Shown here in pieces: positions 54,643 through 62,121 of a stretch of 64,000 bases of DNA. Where the stretch lies: the NCBI GenBank assembly GCA_964392985.1, contig CAYMSF010000009.1, forward strand, positions 21,728 to 85,727. Reading direction: 5' to 3'. Within the stretch, counting starts at the first letter, position 1. Every line of letters starts with the position of its first letter. Under the pieces are notes generated by a model. It was not told the origin of the DNA, ran no database searches, and was given only the letters and a program-made list of their open reading frames with translations. A program made the position numbers and the translations under genes. The DNA comes from CAYMSF01 sp964392985. GTDB taxonomy: Bacteria; Verrucomicrobiota; Lentisphaeria; Victivallales; Victivallaceae.

Positions 54643-55662
54643 TTGAAGAGAAAACAGATTATACCTGAAACAACAATTGCCGGATTACTTGAAAAAGCCA
54701 TCAGCATCCGGTTACCGCTGTTCGATGCCGGTCACGAAACCGCATTGCGACTGTTTAATGGTTTTACGGAAGGTAATTCAGACTTGGTTATCGACCTTTA
54801 TGCTAAAACTGCAGTAATAAATGATTATGCAACACCTCCCTCCCCCGAAATCAATGTCAATTTAATCATCGACGCCTTAAAAAATCTTCTGCCATGGTTA
54901 AAGACAATAATTCTAAAAAGCCGGAACAGCGTATTATCAGATGAACGCAATGGTAAAATCATATTCGGCGTTGCGGCTGATTCGCGCATAAAAGAACACG
55001 GGGTGTGGTATGCGGTTGATTTGTGCATGAATCGTGACGCCAGTTTATATTTAGACACCAGGAATCTGCGTAACTGGGCGATACAACACTTGCGCGGTAA
55101 AACCGTATTAAATACCTTTGCTTATACCGGCAGTCTGGGAGTGGCGGCTCTCGCTGGTGGCGCGACTAGCGTCATCCAACTCGACCGTAATGGCACTTTT
55201 CTCGAATTGGCCAAAAAGTCTTATTCACTGAATGGTTTTGCCGTTGCAAAAAAAGATTTTATTGTTGGCGATTTCTGGAGGCAAATCAGCCGGTTGAAAC
55301 ACGCGGAAATGCGATTTGACTGCATTATTATTGACCCGCCATTCTTTGCCGTTTCATCTGCCGGAACTGTTGATATGGTCAATAACAGTATCAGACTTAT
55401 AAACAAAGTAAGACCACTACTCAATAATGGCGGATATCTTGTGACCGTTAATAATGCACTCTACGTCAGTGGCAAGGATTACATGGAAACGCTTAACAAA
55501 ATATGTGTGGATGGATATGTAACAATTGATGAACTTATTGCCGTGCCGTCAGACTTTACCGGTAACGTCACGGAGGTTTATGACAATGCCATTACCGATC
55601 CCGCGCCTTTTAACCATTCCACAAAAATTGCGGTGCTTAAAGTGAACCGCAAAATGCCGTGA
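54643..55662 (+). CDS. RlmI-like class I SAM-dependent rRNA methyltransferase
   Basis: 339 residues, no PUA domain. LDTRNLRNW, VLNTFAYTGSLGVAALAGGA (SAM motif I), then DCIIIDPPFFAVS (D-P-P-F/Y catalytic motif) match RlmI/RlmK-type 23S rRNA cytosine methyltransferases; the N-terminal 100 residues differ. The only start I see is a TTG at 54643, and no ribosome binding site is evident, so the N-terminus is uncertain. The next gene is convergent. Confidence 0.8.
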   Translation: MKRKQIIPETTIAGLLEKAISIRLPLFDAGHETALRLFNGFTEGNSDLVIDLYAKTAVINDYATPPSPEINVNLIIDALKNLLPWLKTIILKSRNSVLSDERNGKIIFGVAADSRIKEHGVWYAVDLCMNRDASLYLDTRNLRNWAIQHLRGKTVLNTFAYTGSLGVAALAGGATSVIQLDRNGTFLELAKKSYSLNGFAVAKKDFIVGDFWRQISRLKHAEMRFDCIIIDPPFFAVSSAGTVDMVNNSIRLINKVRPLLNNGGYLVTVNNALYVSGKDYMETLNKICVDGYVTIDELIAVPSDFTGNVTEVYDNAITDPAPFNHSTKIAVLKVNRKMP

Positions 55663-55689
55663 TTATACTCTATAAGGGTATAAGTGGTA

Positions 55690-57162
55690 TTACGCCAGTT
55701 TAAAGTCAACGAAGCCGCGCCCGACATCGGTACGCACCAGTTGTACCCGAAGCCGCTGCCCGACGTCAACGCCTTGAAACCCGCTGACTAATCTGCCTTC
55801 AATCGGTGGCTGCATCAATCTCACCCATGTTCCTTTATCCGCCGCCCCGGTTACGATGGCTTCAAACCGTTCACCGATTCTTGACTGCAACAACATCGCG
55901 GCGGCTGACTTTGCGACCTGGCGTTCAACTTTTTTAGCAGCATCCTCTTTTTCTGTACAATGTTGAGCCAACATGAGCAACTCATCTTTCTGATATGGAA
56001 CTTTCTGTCCGGTCAGCGCCGCCTTCAATAACCGCTGGGTGATTAAATCAGGGAAACGGCGATTCGGGGCGGTGGAATGGGCATAGTCTCGAACCGCGAG
56101 TCCGAAATGTCCAGAAACTTTTTCCCCGGGCAATTCTATAACGTATTCACCCTTTCCCATCAGTTTAATTACGCTTAATGACAAATCAGGAAACCGTATA
56201 GGATCGGCCTCTTTCTCCGCCAACAGGAATTTTTCCAGCGCTTTTGAGTCCGGTTCCCACGGCAATGACGCACCGCGTTCGGCAGCTAATTCAACAATGC
56301 GGTCCCAGCGTTTAGGAATGCGCACAACGCGGCGCAAAGAAGGAAAATTCATTGTTGACAGAAATCTTGCGGTAATTCCGTTGGCGGCAATCATAAAATC
56401 CTCAATAATATCCTTGGCGCCATTTTCTTTCTCGCCCCTTAGTTCCTTCAGTTCATTACCGTCAAAAACCGGCCGTGCTTCAATCGTTTCCAAATCCAGC
56501 GCCCCGTTTGTCTGCCGCAATGTTCTTAATTTTGTTGCCGCGAGAAATTGAAGTTTGATGTTTTCAGCCAGACCGGCGACGGCGTTAACCGCCTGCGGCG
56601 CCGGACCGTTGTCATCGAGCCACGATGCGACACTGTTGTAGGCAAGTTTAGCGTGATTACGAACCAACCCGCGATAAATGCTGGAATTTTTAACCATGCC
56701 GTCACTGGAGAGAGTAATCTCAACGACGACAGCAATACGGTCAGTTGCATAATTCAACGACGTAAGGTCAGTGGAAAGTTTATCGGGCAGCATCGGGAAT
56801 ATTTCAGCCGCGGTATATACCGAAGTAGTATTCTGCCGGGCATATCCATCAATAGCAGAATGCTGTTTGACCAGCGCATCAACGTCAGCTATGGCAACAA
56901 ATATTTTAACGGTATCATCCGGCATGGCTTCGGCAACAGTAAGTTGATCAAGGTCACGCGAGTCATCGTTATCAATAGAACACCAGAGCAGATGCCTAAG
57001 GTCATTAATGCCGGTATCAGACTGGGTTGCCGGATACTTGATTTGGTCGAGCTCGATGAATACCTGCCGCGGGAACTCCGGGTTCAAGCCGCGGTCAACC
57101 ATCGCCTGATAAGCGATACGCTGCAGAATTGAACGTGGTTGTCTGTTATCAAAATTTGTCAT
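55690..57162 (-). CDS. RNB-domain ribonuclease (RNase II/R family, short DrII-like type)
   Basis: A 490-residue 3'-5' exoribonuclease. The RNB catalytic motif is IDNDDSRDLDQL with D64, D70 and D72, but the fourth position is Gln73 rather than Asp; this DLDQ form is that of the compact Deinococcus-type RNB subgroup. HSTAPNRRFPDLITQR contains the conserved Tyr/Arg region and the C-terminal 70 residues form an S1-like domain. It has no N-terminal cold-shock domains, unlike RNase R. It is transcribed toward the RlmI-like gene. Confidence 0.85.
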   Translation of the reverse strand: MTNFDNRQPRSILQRIAYQAMVDRGLNPEFPRQVFIELDQIKYPATQSDTGINDLRHLLWCSIDNDDSRDLDQLTVAEAMPDDTVKIFVAIADVDALVKQHSAIDGYARQNTTSVYTAAEIFPMLPDKLSTDLTSLNYATDRIAVVVEITLSSDGMVKNSSIYRGLVRNHAKLAYNSVASWLDDNGPAPQAVNAVAGLAENIKLQFLAATKLRTLRQTNGALDLETIEARPVFDGNELKELRGEKENGAKDIIEDFMIAANGITARFLSTMNFPSLRRVVRIPKRWDRIVELAAERGASLPWEPDSKALEKFLLAEKEADPIRFPDLSLSVIKLMGKGEYVIELPGEKVSGHFGLAVRDYAHSTAPNRRFPDLITQRLLKAALTGQKVPYQKDELLMLAQHCTEKEDAAKKVERQVAKSAAAMLLQSRIGERFEAIVTGAADKGTWVRLMQPPIEGRLVSGFQGVDVGQRLRVQLVRTDVGRGFVDFKLA

Positions 57163-57549
57163 AAATTCACCTTGATTAATAAAAATACGCGGTTACGCAA
57201 CGACATTGACATCTACTCTATAATATATACATTGCTTTTAAAATTGCGCAAGTCAGGCAGATTATTTACGACTAAAAAACAAACTTATGGTACCACCTCC
57301 AGCTTTGCAGCGTCCCCCAATAACCCTTACAAGTTTATTTCTTTACAACTCCTTGAATTAAATTCAGATTTGCCTTTCTGCAAATATGTGGCATATTCTT
57401 ACAAGATAAAGGCAGGAACAAATGCCGGAAGGAGGTTTAAGCGGGTAGAAATTATAGAATTTTTGTCTCTAATAAACGGTTCTGAACAGAATAAAAAATT
57501 CAGAATTAAAAAATGTCGTTCTAAAACATTGAATTGGTAAAGGAGAAAA
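57163..57549. other. 387-base gap upstream of the lipoprotein gene
   Basis: AT-rich, with a GC-richer stretch at 57285-57320. The plus-strand frame 57139-57540 overlaps the RNB start and its codon use and composition do not look protein-coding. The second copy of the dispersed repeat lies at 57335-57354 on the minus strand. The promoter of the lipoprotein gene should be near the right end; I cannot define it. Confidence 0.45.
57335..57354 (-). repeat. Dispersed 20-bp repeat, copy 2 (inverted)
   Basis: Reverse complement reads AAGGAGTTGTAAAGAAATAA, 19 of 20 matching copy 1 at 54338-54357. Upstream on the same (minus) sense lies a GC-rich GGGGGACGCTGCAAAGC stretch, which loosely recalls the GC-rich block beside copy 1. 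Confidence 0.45.
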
Positions 57550-57942
57550 ATGAAAAAGTTAATTATTCTGGCCGCCATAACCATTTTTGCCGGACTGCTG
57601 ACCGGTTGCGCTTCAATTCCCAAATATTGCAACATGACTGGTACCTGGAATTACACTTTTGAAGAAACCGGAAAAAGCGGAACTCAAACCGGTTCAATGA
57701 AGATTGCACAAGAATCATACAAGATTATCGGCAAATGTAACGATGCCTTCGGCGAATTCGAGCTGAGCGGTACCTTGGACGAAGAAAGTCCAAAATTCTC
57801 AATTGACGGTAAACGCAATGACGGCAAACGTAATTTCCGTCTGACTGGCACACTGACCAGCGATACCCAATTTGAAGGTACCTACACTACCGATCAGAAC
57901 ACCTCCGGTATTCTGAAAGGTACCAGGGTAACCGCAAAGTAA
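57550..57942 (+). CDS. Small lipoprotein, beta-rich
   Basis: 130 residues with a type II signal peptide; lipobox LLTGC, lipidated Cys20. The mature part has TGTWNYTFEETGKSGTQTGSM and alternating strands with repeated T-G-T-L/F-x-G-T patterns (SGTLDEESP, TGTLTSDTQ, EGTYTTDQ), like small beta-barrel lipoproteins. The ribosome binding site AAAGGAG is strong. Two hairpin terminators follow. Function unknown; envelope-located. Confidence 0.75.
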   Translation: MKKLIILAAITIFAGLLTGCASIPKYCNMTGTWNYTFEETGKSGTQTGSMKIAQESYKIIGKCNDAFGEFELSGTLDEESPKFSIDGKRNDGKRNFRLTGTLTSDTQFEGTYTTDQNTSGILKGTRVTAK

Positions 57943-57955
57943 TTTTATTAGAATC

Positions 57956-57990
57956 GACTGCCTTCTTAAACTTATTGAAGGCAGTCTTCT
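57956..57990 (+). terminator. Terminator hairpin after the lipoprotein gene
   Basis: Perfect 10-bp inverted arms, GACTGCCTTC at 57956-57965 and GAAGGCAGTC at 57977-57986, 11-base loop, followed by only a weak T run (TTCT). Located 14 bases after the stop. Confidence 0.7.
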
Positions 57991-58025
57991 ATAACTTCAA
58001 ATTACAATGATAATGGATTATTGAT

Positions 58026-58067
58026 GCCGGAATGTTTGAACTGGTAAACATTTCCGGCAATTTTTTT
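58026..58067 (+). terminator. Second Rho-independent terminator before rpsO
   Basis: Arms starting GCCGGAA (58026-58037) and ending TTCCGGC (to 58058), with one bulged base, followed after AA by seven T residues (58061-58067). A stronger T run than the preceding hairpin; the two together insulate rpsO. Confidence 0.8.
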
Positions 58068-58095
58068 CGAGAATCATGATTTGAAAAAGTACCGA

Positions 58096-58125
58096 TTGAC
58101 TGCTATTGTATAGCTTAGTCATTAT
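58096..58125 (+). promoter_or_regulatory. Possible promoter of rpsO
   Basis: TTGACT (58096-58101) is followed after 18 bases by CATTAT (58120-58125), a moderate -10 (4 of 6). Transcription would begin near 58132, 75 bases before the rpsO start, and would include the leader hairpin. Confidence 0.4.
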
Positions 58126-58146
58126 TAAAAGAACGGTTCAAGCGGT

Positions 58147-58198
58147 TTTGTTGTTGAAGCCTGACAGCAGAGCTACTGAACTCGAAAACAACAAAGGA
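58147..58198 (+). promoter_or_regulatory. rpsO leader hairpin at the ribosome binding site
   Basis: TTTGTTGTT (58147-58155) pairs perfectly with AACAACAAA (58187-58195), whose last A bases form part of the AAAGGA ribosome binding site (58193-58198) for ATG 58207. The 31-base apical region can pair internally. Ribosomal protein S15 represses its own translation through unrelated leader structures in different bacteria, so an autoregulatory element is plausible but unproven here. Confidence 0.5.
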
Positions 58199-58206
58199 TG
58201 TGTATC

Positions 58207-58473
58207 ATGGCAAAGGCAGTAAAGTCCACAATCATCAAGAAGTATGGCAGAAAAGAGGGCGACACCGGTTCGCCGGAAGTCCAAATCGCACTGTTCACCC
58301 AACGTATCAAAGCGTTGACCGAACACCTCAAGCTCAATCGCAAAGATCACAGCACACGTCGCGGTTTGCTAGCACTGGTCAGTAACAGAAAACGCTTACT
58401 GAATTATCTCAGCAAAGAAAATTTCGAATTGTATGTAAAGCTCTCCGCTGAGTTGGAAATCCGCAGAAAGTAA
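58207..58473 (+). CDS. rpsO: 30S ribosomal protein S15
   Basis: 88 residues, four-helix S15 that binds 16S rRNA in platform assembly. GDTGSPEVQIALFTQRI and the DHSTRRGLLALVSNRKRLLNYL helix are canonical. The start is set at 58207 (MAKAVKS) with AAAGGA 8 bases upstream; a frame extension from 58198 adds only MCI. pnp is not adjacent. A clear terminator follows. Confidence 0.97.
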   Translation: MAKAVKSTIIKKYGRKEGDTGSPEVQIALFTQRIKALTEHLKLNRKDHSTRRGLLALVSNRKRLLNYLSKENFELYVKLSAELEIRRK

Positions 58474-58496
58474 TCGTCATAAAAACGATGACATAG

Positions 58497-58531
58497 AAAA
58501 CCCGGAAGGTATTTAATCTTCCGGGTTTTTG
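58497..58531 (+). terminator. Rho-independent terminator of rpsO
   Basis: AAAACCCGGAAG (58497-58508) pairs with CTTCCGGGTTTT (58518-58529), 9-base loop, followed by further T residues. 23 bases after the rpsO stop. Confidence 0.93.
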
Positions 58532-58562
58532 TTTTCTTAAATTCAAATCGAATCAATCTTTT

Positions 58563-59036
58563 CTACGGTAATAACTTGCGGTCAATTTTGATAACGATTT
58601 TTTTGACGTGAGTCGGGACATCGCCGGTACTCAAACACGGGGCATGCCCCTCTCCCGGCGCCAGAAACATAAAATCACCGGCAACTAACCGTACGAAAGA
58701 TACAGTTTGCGGAGAACAGGAGAATAATTCACAATCTTTGTCTGCATCGTAGTCTGTTGTTCGGATCAGTCCGGAAAGATGTCCAATTCCGATGAATTCA
58801 CACCCGGACAAAATAAACTGAATATCGGCATAACGACGATGAGCCTCGATTTTAGCCGTCGCTATTGACTTAGTATCATACTCTTGAACCAGTGCGAAAA
58901 TTTCATCCCCGCGCAATTCAACACGCCCGACCGGAGTATCAACAGTGGCACTGGTGAGAAAATTGAATGCAATATTCCATGCTTCAGGCGCCATATTGGC
59001 AAAATACTGCCATTGCGAACATTTTTCAAAAATCAT
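58563..59036 (-). CDS. YhcH/YjgK/YiaL family protein (DUF386)
   Basis: 157 residues of the EbgC/YhcH cupin-like family. The typical segments EAHRRYADIQFILSG and the metal-binding Glu/His set (E84-type in KIEAHRRY, and GEGHAPCL near the C-terminus) are present. Family members act on free sugars, e.g. EbgC with beta-galactosidase or YhcH near sialic acid genes. No sugar pathway is adjacent except a membrane protein upstream. A GGAG ribosome binding site precedes the ATG. Confidence 0.87.
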   Translation of the reverse strand: MIFEKCSQWQYFANMAPEAWNIAFNFLTSATVDTPVGRVELRGDEIFALVQEYDTKSIATAKIEAHRRYADIQFILSGCEFIGIGHLSGLIRTTDYDADKDCELFSCSPQTVSFVRLVAGDFMFLAPGEGHAPCLSTGDVPTHVKKIVIKIDRKLLP

Positions 59037-59056
59037 ATTTGCTCCTATGAATTGTT

Positions 59057-60073
59057 TTAACTTGCGGTTTCAATTGTTGTTTCCGGCGGCGGCAAATGGA
59101 ATTGCCCGCCCAAGGCGGCGACAAATTCCAACGCGTAAAATCTAAAGAAAACCGGAATCGGCAGAATCAACGTAACACCTATTACCGGAATTAATAACAG
59201 CAAAAATCCAATACAACAAGTCAGGAGACAAGCTATGAATACCGCGATTCCCGCCACCAATGAAAACAGGATATAAAAACAAGTAAATCTGATAAAACTG
59301 CCAAGGCTTTCTTTTAGCAGTTCCAGTGTCTGGCGCCATGCTGCAACTACCCCGGCCTGTGCCCAATAGATAACCGGAATTACGAGCTGATTGAATATAT
59401 AACCAATCAACGTCATTGCGATGCTCCCGGCGAACATAATTGATACCCCGGATATCATCAAGGTCAGTTGAATTGTTTCCGGTGATAATATTTTCCTCGC
59501 CGCCAGGCAGGCTTTGAACCATGGCACAAATCCGAGACCGGCAATAAACAAACAGAGCAGAGACAATACTATGCTTACCGCGGCAAAGATAATATACCAG
59601 CAAAAAATTGCATTACCCATGATTTTGAATTCGTGCCAGGGTTGAGCGATTTCAGCTCGATTATGAATAAGATTGTCGATTAGAATAAATTTGAATCGCG
59701 ACTTCAGCCACAACAGCACGAGGGAGATTATCAATGTGATAATGATAATCGCAAAAACTGTGATAATAATCCAGAAAATATAATTTGCCGGGATTTTCGT
59801 CTCGGTGGCGATGCGGTCAATGAATGTTCCGGAATCCCCATTAAAAATGCGGTCAAGAGCGGCAACAAACTCTTTAGTATCATTACTTTTACCGTTGCGC
59901 CCGGGTGAACGGAAATTGAAATTGCCAAAAGAAAAACCGCCATCCATTAACGAGGCCACCCAGACACAGATACCCAGTGACAGCCATTTTGCGAAACAAA
60001 ACGGATTAAACAAGGTCTCCTTCATTTTTTGCCAGGCAACTCTGGAGACGTCCATACATACTATTTTTGCCAT
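59057..60073 (-). CDS. Multi-pass membrane protein, DUF7544/DUF4013-like
   Basis: 338 residues with about five or six spans: an N-terminal amphipathic segment ending FCFAKWLSLGICVWVASL, a cytoplasmic or periplasmic region with SPGRNGKSND, then spans at about 97-120, 160-185, 205-230, 260-320. WLKSRFKFILIDNLIHN is a recurrent segment in this type of protein. Function unknown. It starts from ATG 60073 with AGGGAGA upstream and precedes the YhcH gene by 20 bases; the two are probably one transcript. Confidence 0.65.
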   Translation of the reverse strand: MAKIVCMDVSRVAWQKMKETLFNPFCFAKWLSLGICVWVASLMDGGFSFGNFNFRSPGRNGKSNDTKEFVAALDRIFNGDSGTFIDRIATETKIPANYIFWIIITVFAIIIITLIISLVLLWLKSRFKFILIDNLIHNRAEIAQPWHEFKIMGNAIFCWYIIFAAVSIVLSLLCLFIAGLGFVPWFKACLAARKILSPETIQLTLMISGVSIMFAGSIAMTLIGYIFNQLVIPVIYWAQAGVVAAWRQTLELLKESLGSFIRFTCFYILFSLVAGIAVFIACLLTCCIGFLLLLIPVIGVTLILPIPVFFRFYALEFVAALGGQFHLPPPETTIETAS

Positions 60074-60188
60074 ATTTGATTCTCCCTGTTTTATTTTAGT
60101 AAATTACTAAACGGTTATTTATTTTGAATAATAATATCATCCATTTTTTCAATTAGTCTAATAATCTTATTGCAAAACATATTGCTTT

Positions 60189-60218
60189 TTGTAACGATTC
60201 AACCTTTTCACCTATAAA
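60189..60218 (+). promoter_or_regulatory. Possible promoter just before an orphan hairpin
   Basis: TTGTAA (60189-60194), 18 bases, TATAAA (60213-60218). Its start site would fall near 60225, the base at which the strong hairpin begins. Weak evidence; listed because no gene accounts for the following terminator. Confidence 0.3.
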
Positions 60219-60224
60219 ACACCT

Positions 60225-60266
60225 GTGTAATGCTTCCCATTTGTCAATGGGAGCATTACACTTTTT
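60225..60266 (+). terminator. Strong hairpin with T run, no upstream gene
   Basis: Arms 60225-60240 and 60247-60261 pair over 15 bp with one bulged T and a 6-base loop; five T residues follow. The shape is that of an intrinsic terminator on the plus strand, but the nearest upstream gene (59057-60073) runs the opposite way. It also lies upstream of the regulator's promoter at 60331-60359, so it is not in that leader. It may end a small RNA or antisense transcript, or act as a long palindromic operator. Confidence 0.7.
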
Positions 60267-60330
60267 CTCGGCTGTTTCATCTTTCTTGATCTTTTTTTCG
60301 CAAAAAAAACAAAAAATATTCGCTATGCTA

Positions 60331-60359
60331 TTGACTTTTTAAATCAATTGTATTATAAT
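60331..60359 (+). promoter_or_regulatory. Consensus sigma-70 promoter of the GntR/LacI-type regulator
   Basis: TTGACT (60331-60336) and TATAAT (60354-60359) are separated by 17 bases. The start would be near 60366, giving a leader of only about 25 bases before ATG 60391. No long operator palindrome overlaps it. Confidence 0.85.
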
Positions 60360-60390
60360 AATTATAAATAAAAATACAACAGGTATAATA

Positions 60391-61431
60391 ATGTCTCGTC
60401 CAACTTTATATGACAATTTCGTAAATGATATTGAGAAGCAGGTTAGGAGTAACGAACTTGCCGACGGGGAAATGCTTGCTACCGAGAAAGAATTTTCTCA
60501 TCGTTACAGCTTGAGCCGTTCAACGATTAGAAAAGGTTTAAGTTTACTTGAAGAGAAAAGAATTATAAGTCGGCGCAGTGGGGTAGGTCGTTTTGTAAGT
60601 ACTGGAGACGCTCGACAAAGACCTAAAAAAAAGTTGATTATTGCAACAGACTGCTTGGACAGTTCTTTTTATTATAATGAAATCGGCATCCATTTAAACC
60701 GTGTATCTAGCCGGGAAAATGCGCAATTATTGCTGACAAATGCTGAAGCAATGTTGAATTTAACGGTTGCGGATGTTGATGGAGCAATTATAACCAAATC
60801 AACGTTTGAGAATATTAATGATTTTGCGGTTTTGCCAGCCAAGGGAGTGCCATGTGTGATGTTCAATCGGTCTCCGTCTGATGAAAAGCTTTTTTATGTT
60901 GCGGTTGATTATTATTATGAAAGTTTCCGTGCTGTAGAATTGTTAATTAATTCCGGACACAAAAAGATAGCCTGTTTCGATTATCGAGATGCCAACGATG
61001 CCTTGGGAATTCGTTCAAAGGCCTGGGGTGATGCGTTACTTAAACACAATATGCATCCTGCCGATAATTTGAAGATTCGGCTTAGTGCTAATAATTTTGT
61101 TGATGAGGTAGAATATTTTTTAAGCACGACTATCGCGGATGCGGTTTTTTTGACATCAGGGAATGATTTAGCATTTTTTATTAATATGTGCGGCAAGTTT
61201 GCCGTCAAAATCCCGGAGCGGTTCTCTGTGATTAGTTTTGACAATGTTGAAGCTGTCAATCAAAAATTGCCGGTTAAAATTTCATACATAGAAATGCCTA
61301 TAAAAGATATGGCGGAACAAGCCGTTCGGGCAATTGTAAATTTTTCCAATAATCGAGGCGCTGTTATTGATTGCCGAAAACAATATCGCGCAGAATTAGT
61401 AATAACTGAATCAATCAAAGAAAGGAACTAA
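60391..61431 (+). CDS. GntR-headed, LacI/periplasmic-binding-type transcriptional regulator
   Basis: 346 residues. The N-terminal winged helix (about 10-72) is GntR-type: ATEKEFSHRYSLSRSTIRKGL and RRSGVGRFV. The C-terminal 270 residues have the LacI/PBP fold: VDGAIITKSTFEN, SGHKKIACFDYRD, AVFLTSGNDLA and PERFSVISFDNV. This is the AraR-like arrangement, normally sensing a sugar. The prepilin-like gene starts 2 bases after its stop and a secreted carbohydrate-binding/lyase-type gene follows, so it probably controls them. Confidence 0.85.
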   Translation: MSRPTLYDNFVNDIEKQVRSNELADGEMLATEKEFSHRYSLSRSTIRKGLSLLEEKRIISRRSGVGRFVSTGDARQRPKKKLIIATDCLDSSFYYNEIGIHLNRVSSRENAQLLLTNAEAMLNLTVADVDGAIITKSTFENINDFAVLPAKGVPCVMFNRSPSDEKLFYVAVDYYYESFRAVELLINSGHKKIACFDYRDANDALGIRSKAWGDALLKHNMHPADNLKIRLSANNFVDEVEYFLSTTIADAVFLTSGNDLAFFINMCGKFAVKIPERFSVISFDNVEAVNQKLPVKISYIEMPIKDMAEQAVRAIVNFSNNRGAVIDCRKQYRAELVITESIKERN

Positions 61432-61433
61432 TC

Positions 61434-62117
61434 ATGAGAAAGAAGTTCACGCTTATTGAGTTGCTAGTTGTCATAGCTATCATTGCCATTTTAGCATCAA
61501 TGCTATTGCCTTCCTTGAATAAGGCGCGGATGAAAGGGAAGGGAATCAAATGCAAAGGCATAATGAAGCAGTTCGGCTATGCGGCGCAGATGTACCAGAA
61601 TGATTACCAAGTATGTGTCCCGGTGGATTTTACCAATCAATGGCATACGAATATTGCGTTTAGGAGTTATCTGGGGATAAACAAAACGGTATCCCCTGGC
61701 AGCTACACTGCTGAACGAATTTGCCCTAACGCGCTAACCGCCTTGACTAATAATAATTTAATGGCTTACTCTTATGGAATGAATAATTATCACAACGCCA
61801 CGATGAGTCCATCTTTTAGTCTCGCTCCATCTCGCATTAAGCGCTCGTCTTTGAAAATTCAATGGATAGATGCGACCGAGTGGTATTTAGGATATTCGGA
61901 AGCTAATACTTCATATACTAACTATCTAATCGGACGCGATTTTAACGGTAAAAATGTGTCGTCTCCTGTAGGTGTTGCGTATCGTCATTTGCAACGGACT
62001 AATATTACGTTTTATGATGGGCATGTAGATGATTTACCTTATGTTTCAGTGCAGCGAATCGGTACCGAAACCAGCAACCAGTCACGCTGGGATGTGATGA
62101 GTACGAAGGGGCCGTAA
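61434..62117 (+). CDS. Prepilin-like protein with type IV N-methylation motif and H-x9-DG tail
   Basis: 227 residues. The N-terminus KKFTLIELLVVIAIIAILA is a type IV prepilin-like signal (cleavage before Phe5; Glu9 at +5; Lys in place of the usual Gly), followed by LLPSLNKAR. Near the C-terminus HLQRTNITFYDGHVDDLP is the H-x9-DG motif. Such proteins occur in very large numbers in Lentisphaerae and Planctomycetes beside sugar regulators and secreted polysaccharide enzymes; their role is not established. It may assemble in a pseudopilus-type secretion or surface system. It starts 2 bases after the regulator. Confidence 0.87.
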   Translation: MRKKFTLIELLVVIAIIAILASMLLPSLNKARMKGKGIKCKGIMKQFGYAAQMYQNDYQVCVPVDFTNQWHTNIAFRSYLGINKTVSPGSYTAERICPNALTALTNNNLMAYSYGMNNYHNATMSPSFSLAPSRIKRSSLKIQWIDATEWYLGYSEANTSYTNYLIGRDFNGKNVSSPVGVAYRHLQRTNITFYDGHVDDLPYVSVQRIGTETSNQSRWDVMSTKGP

Positions 62118-62121
62118 GATT

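Noticed and set aside
57139..57540. 133-codon plus-strand frame overlapping the RNB gene start
   Set aside because: Composition is not protein-like, no ribosome binding site, and it overlaps the start of a clear gene.
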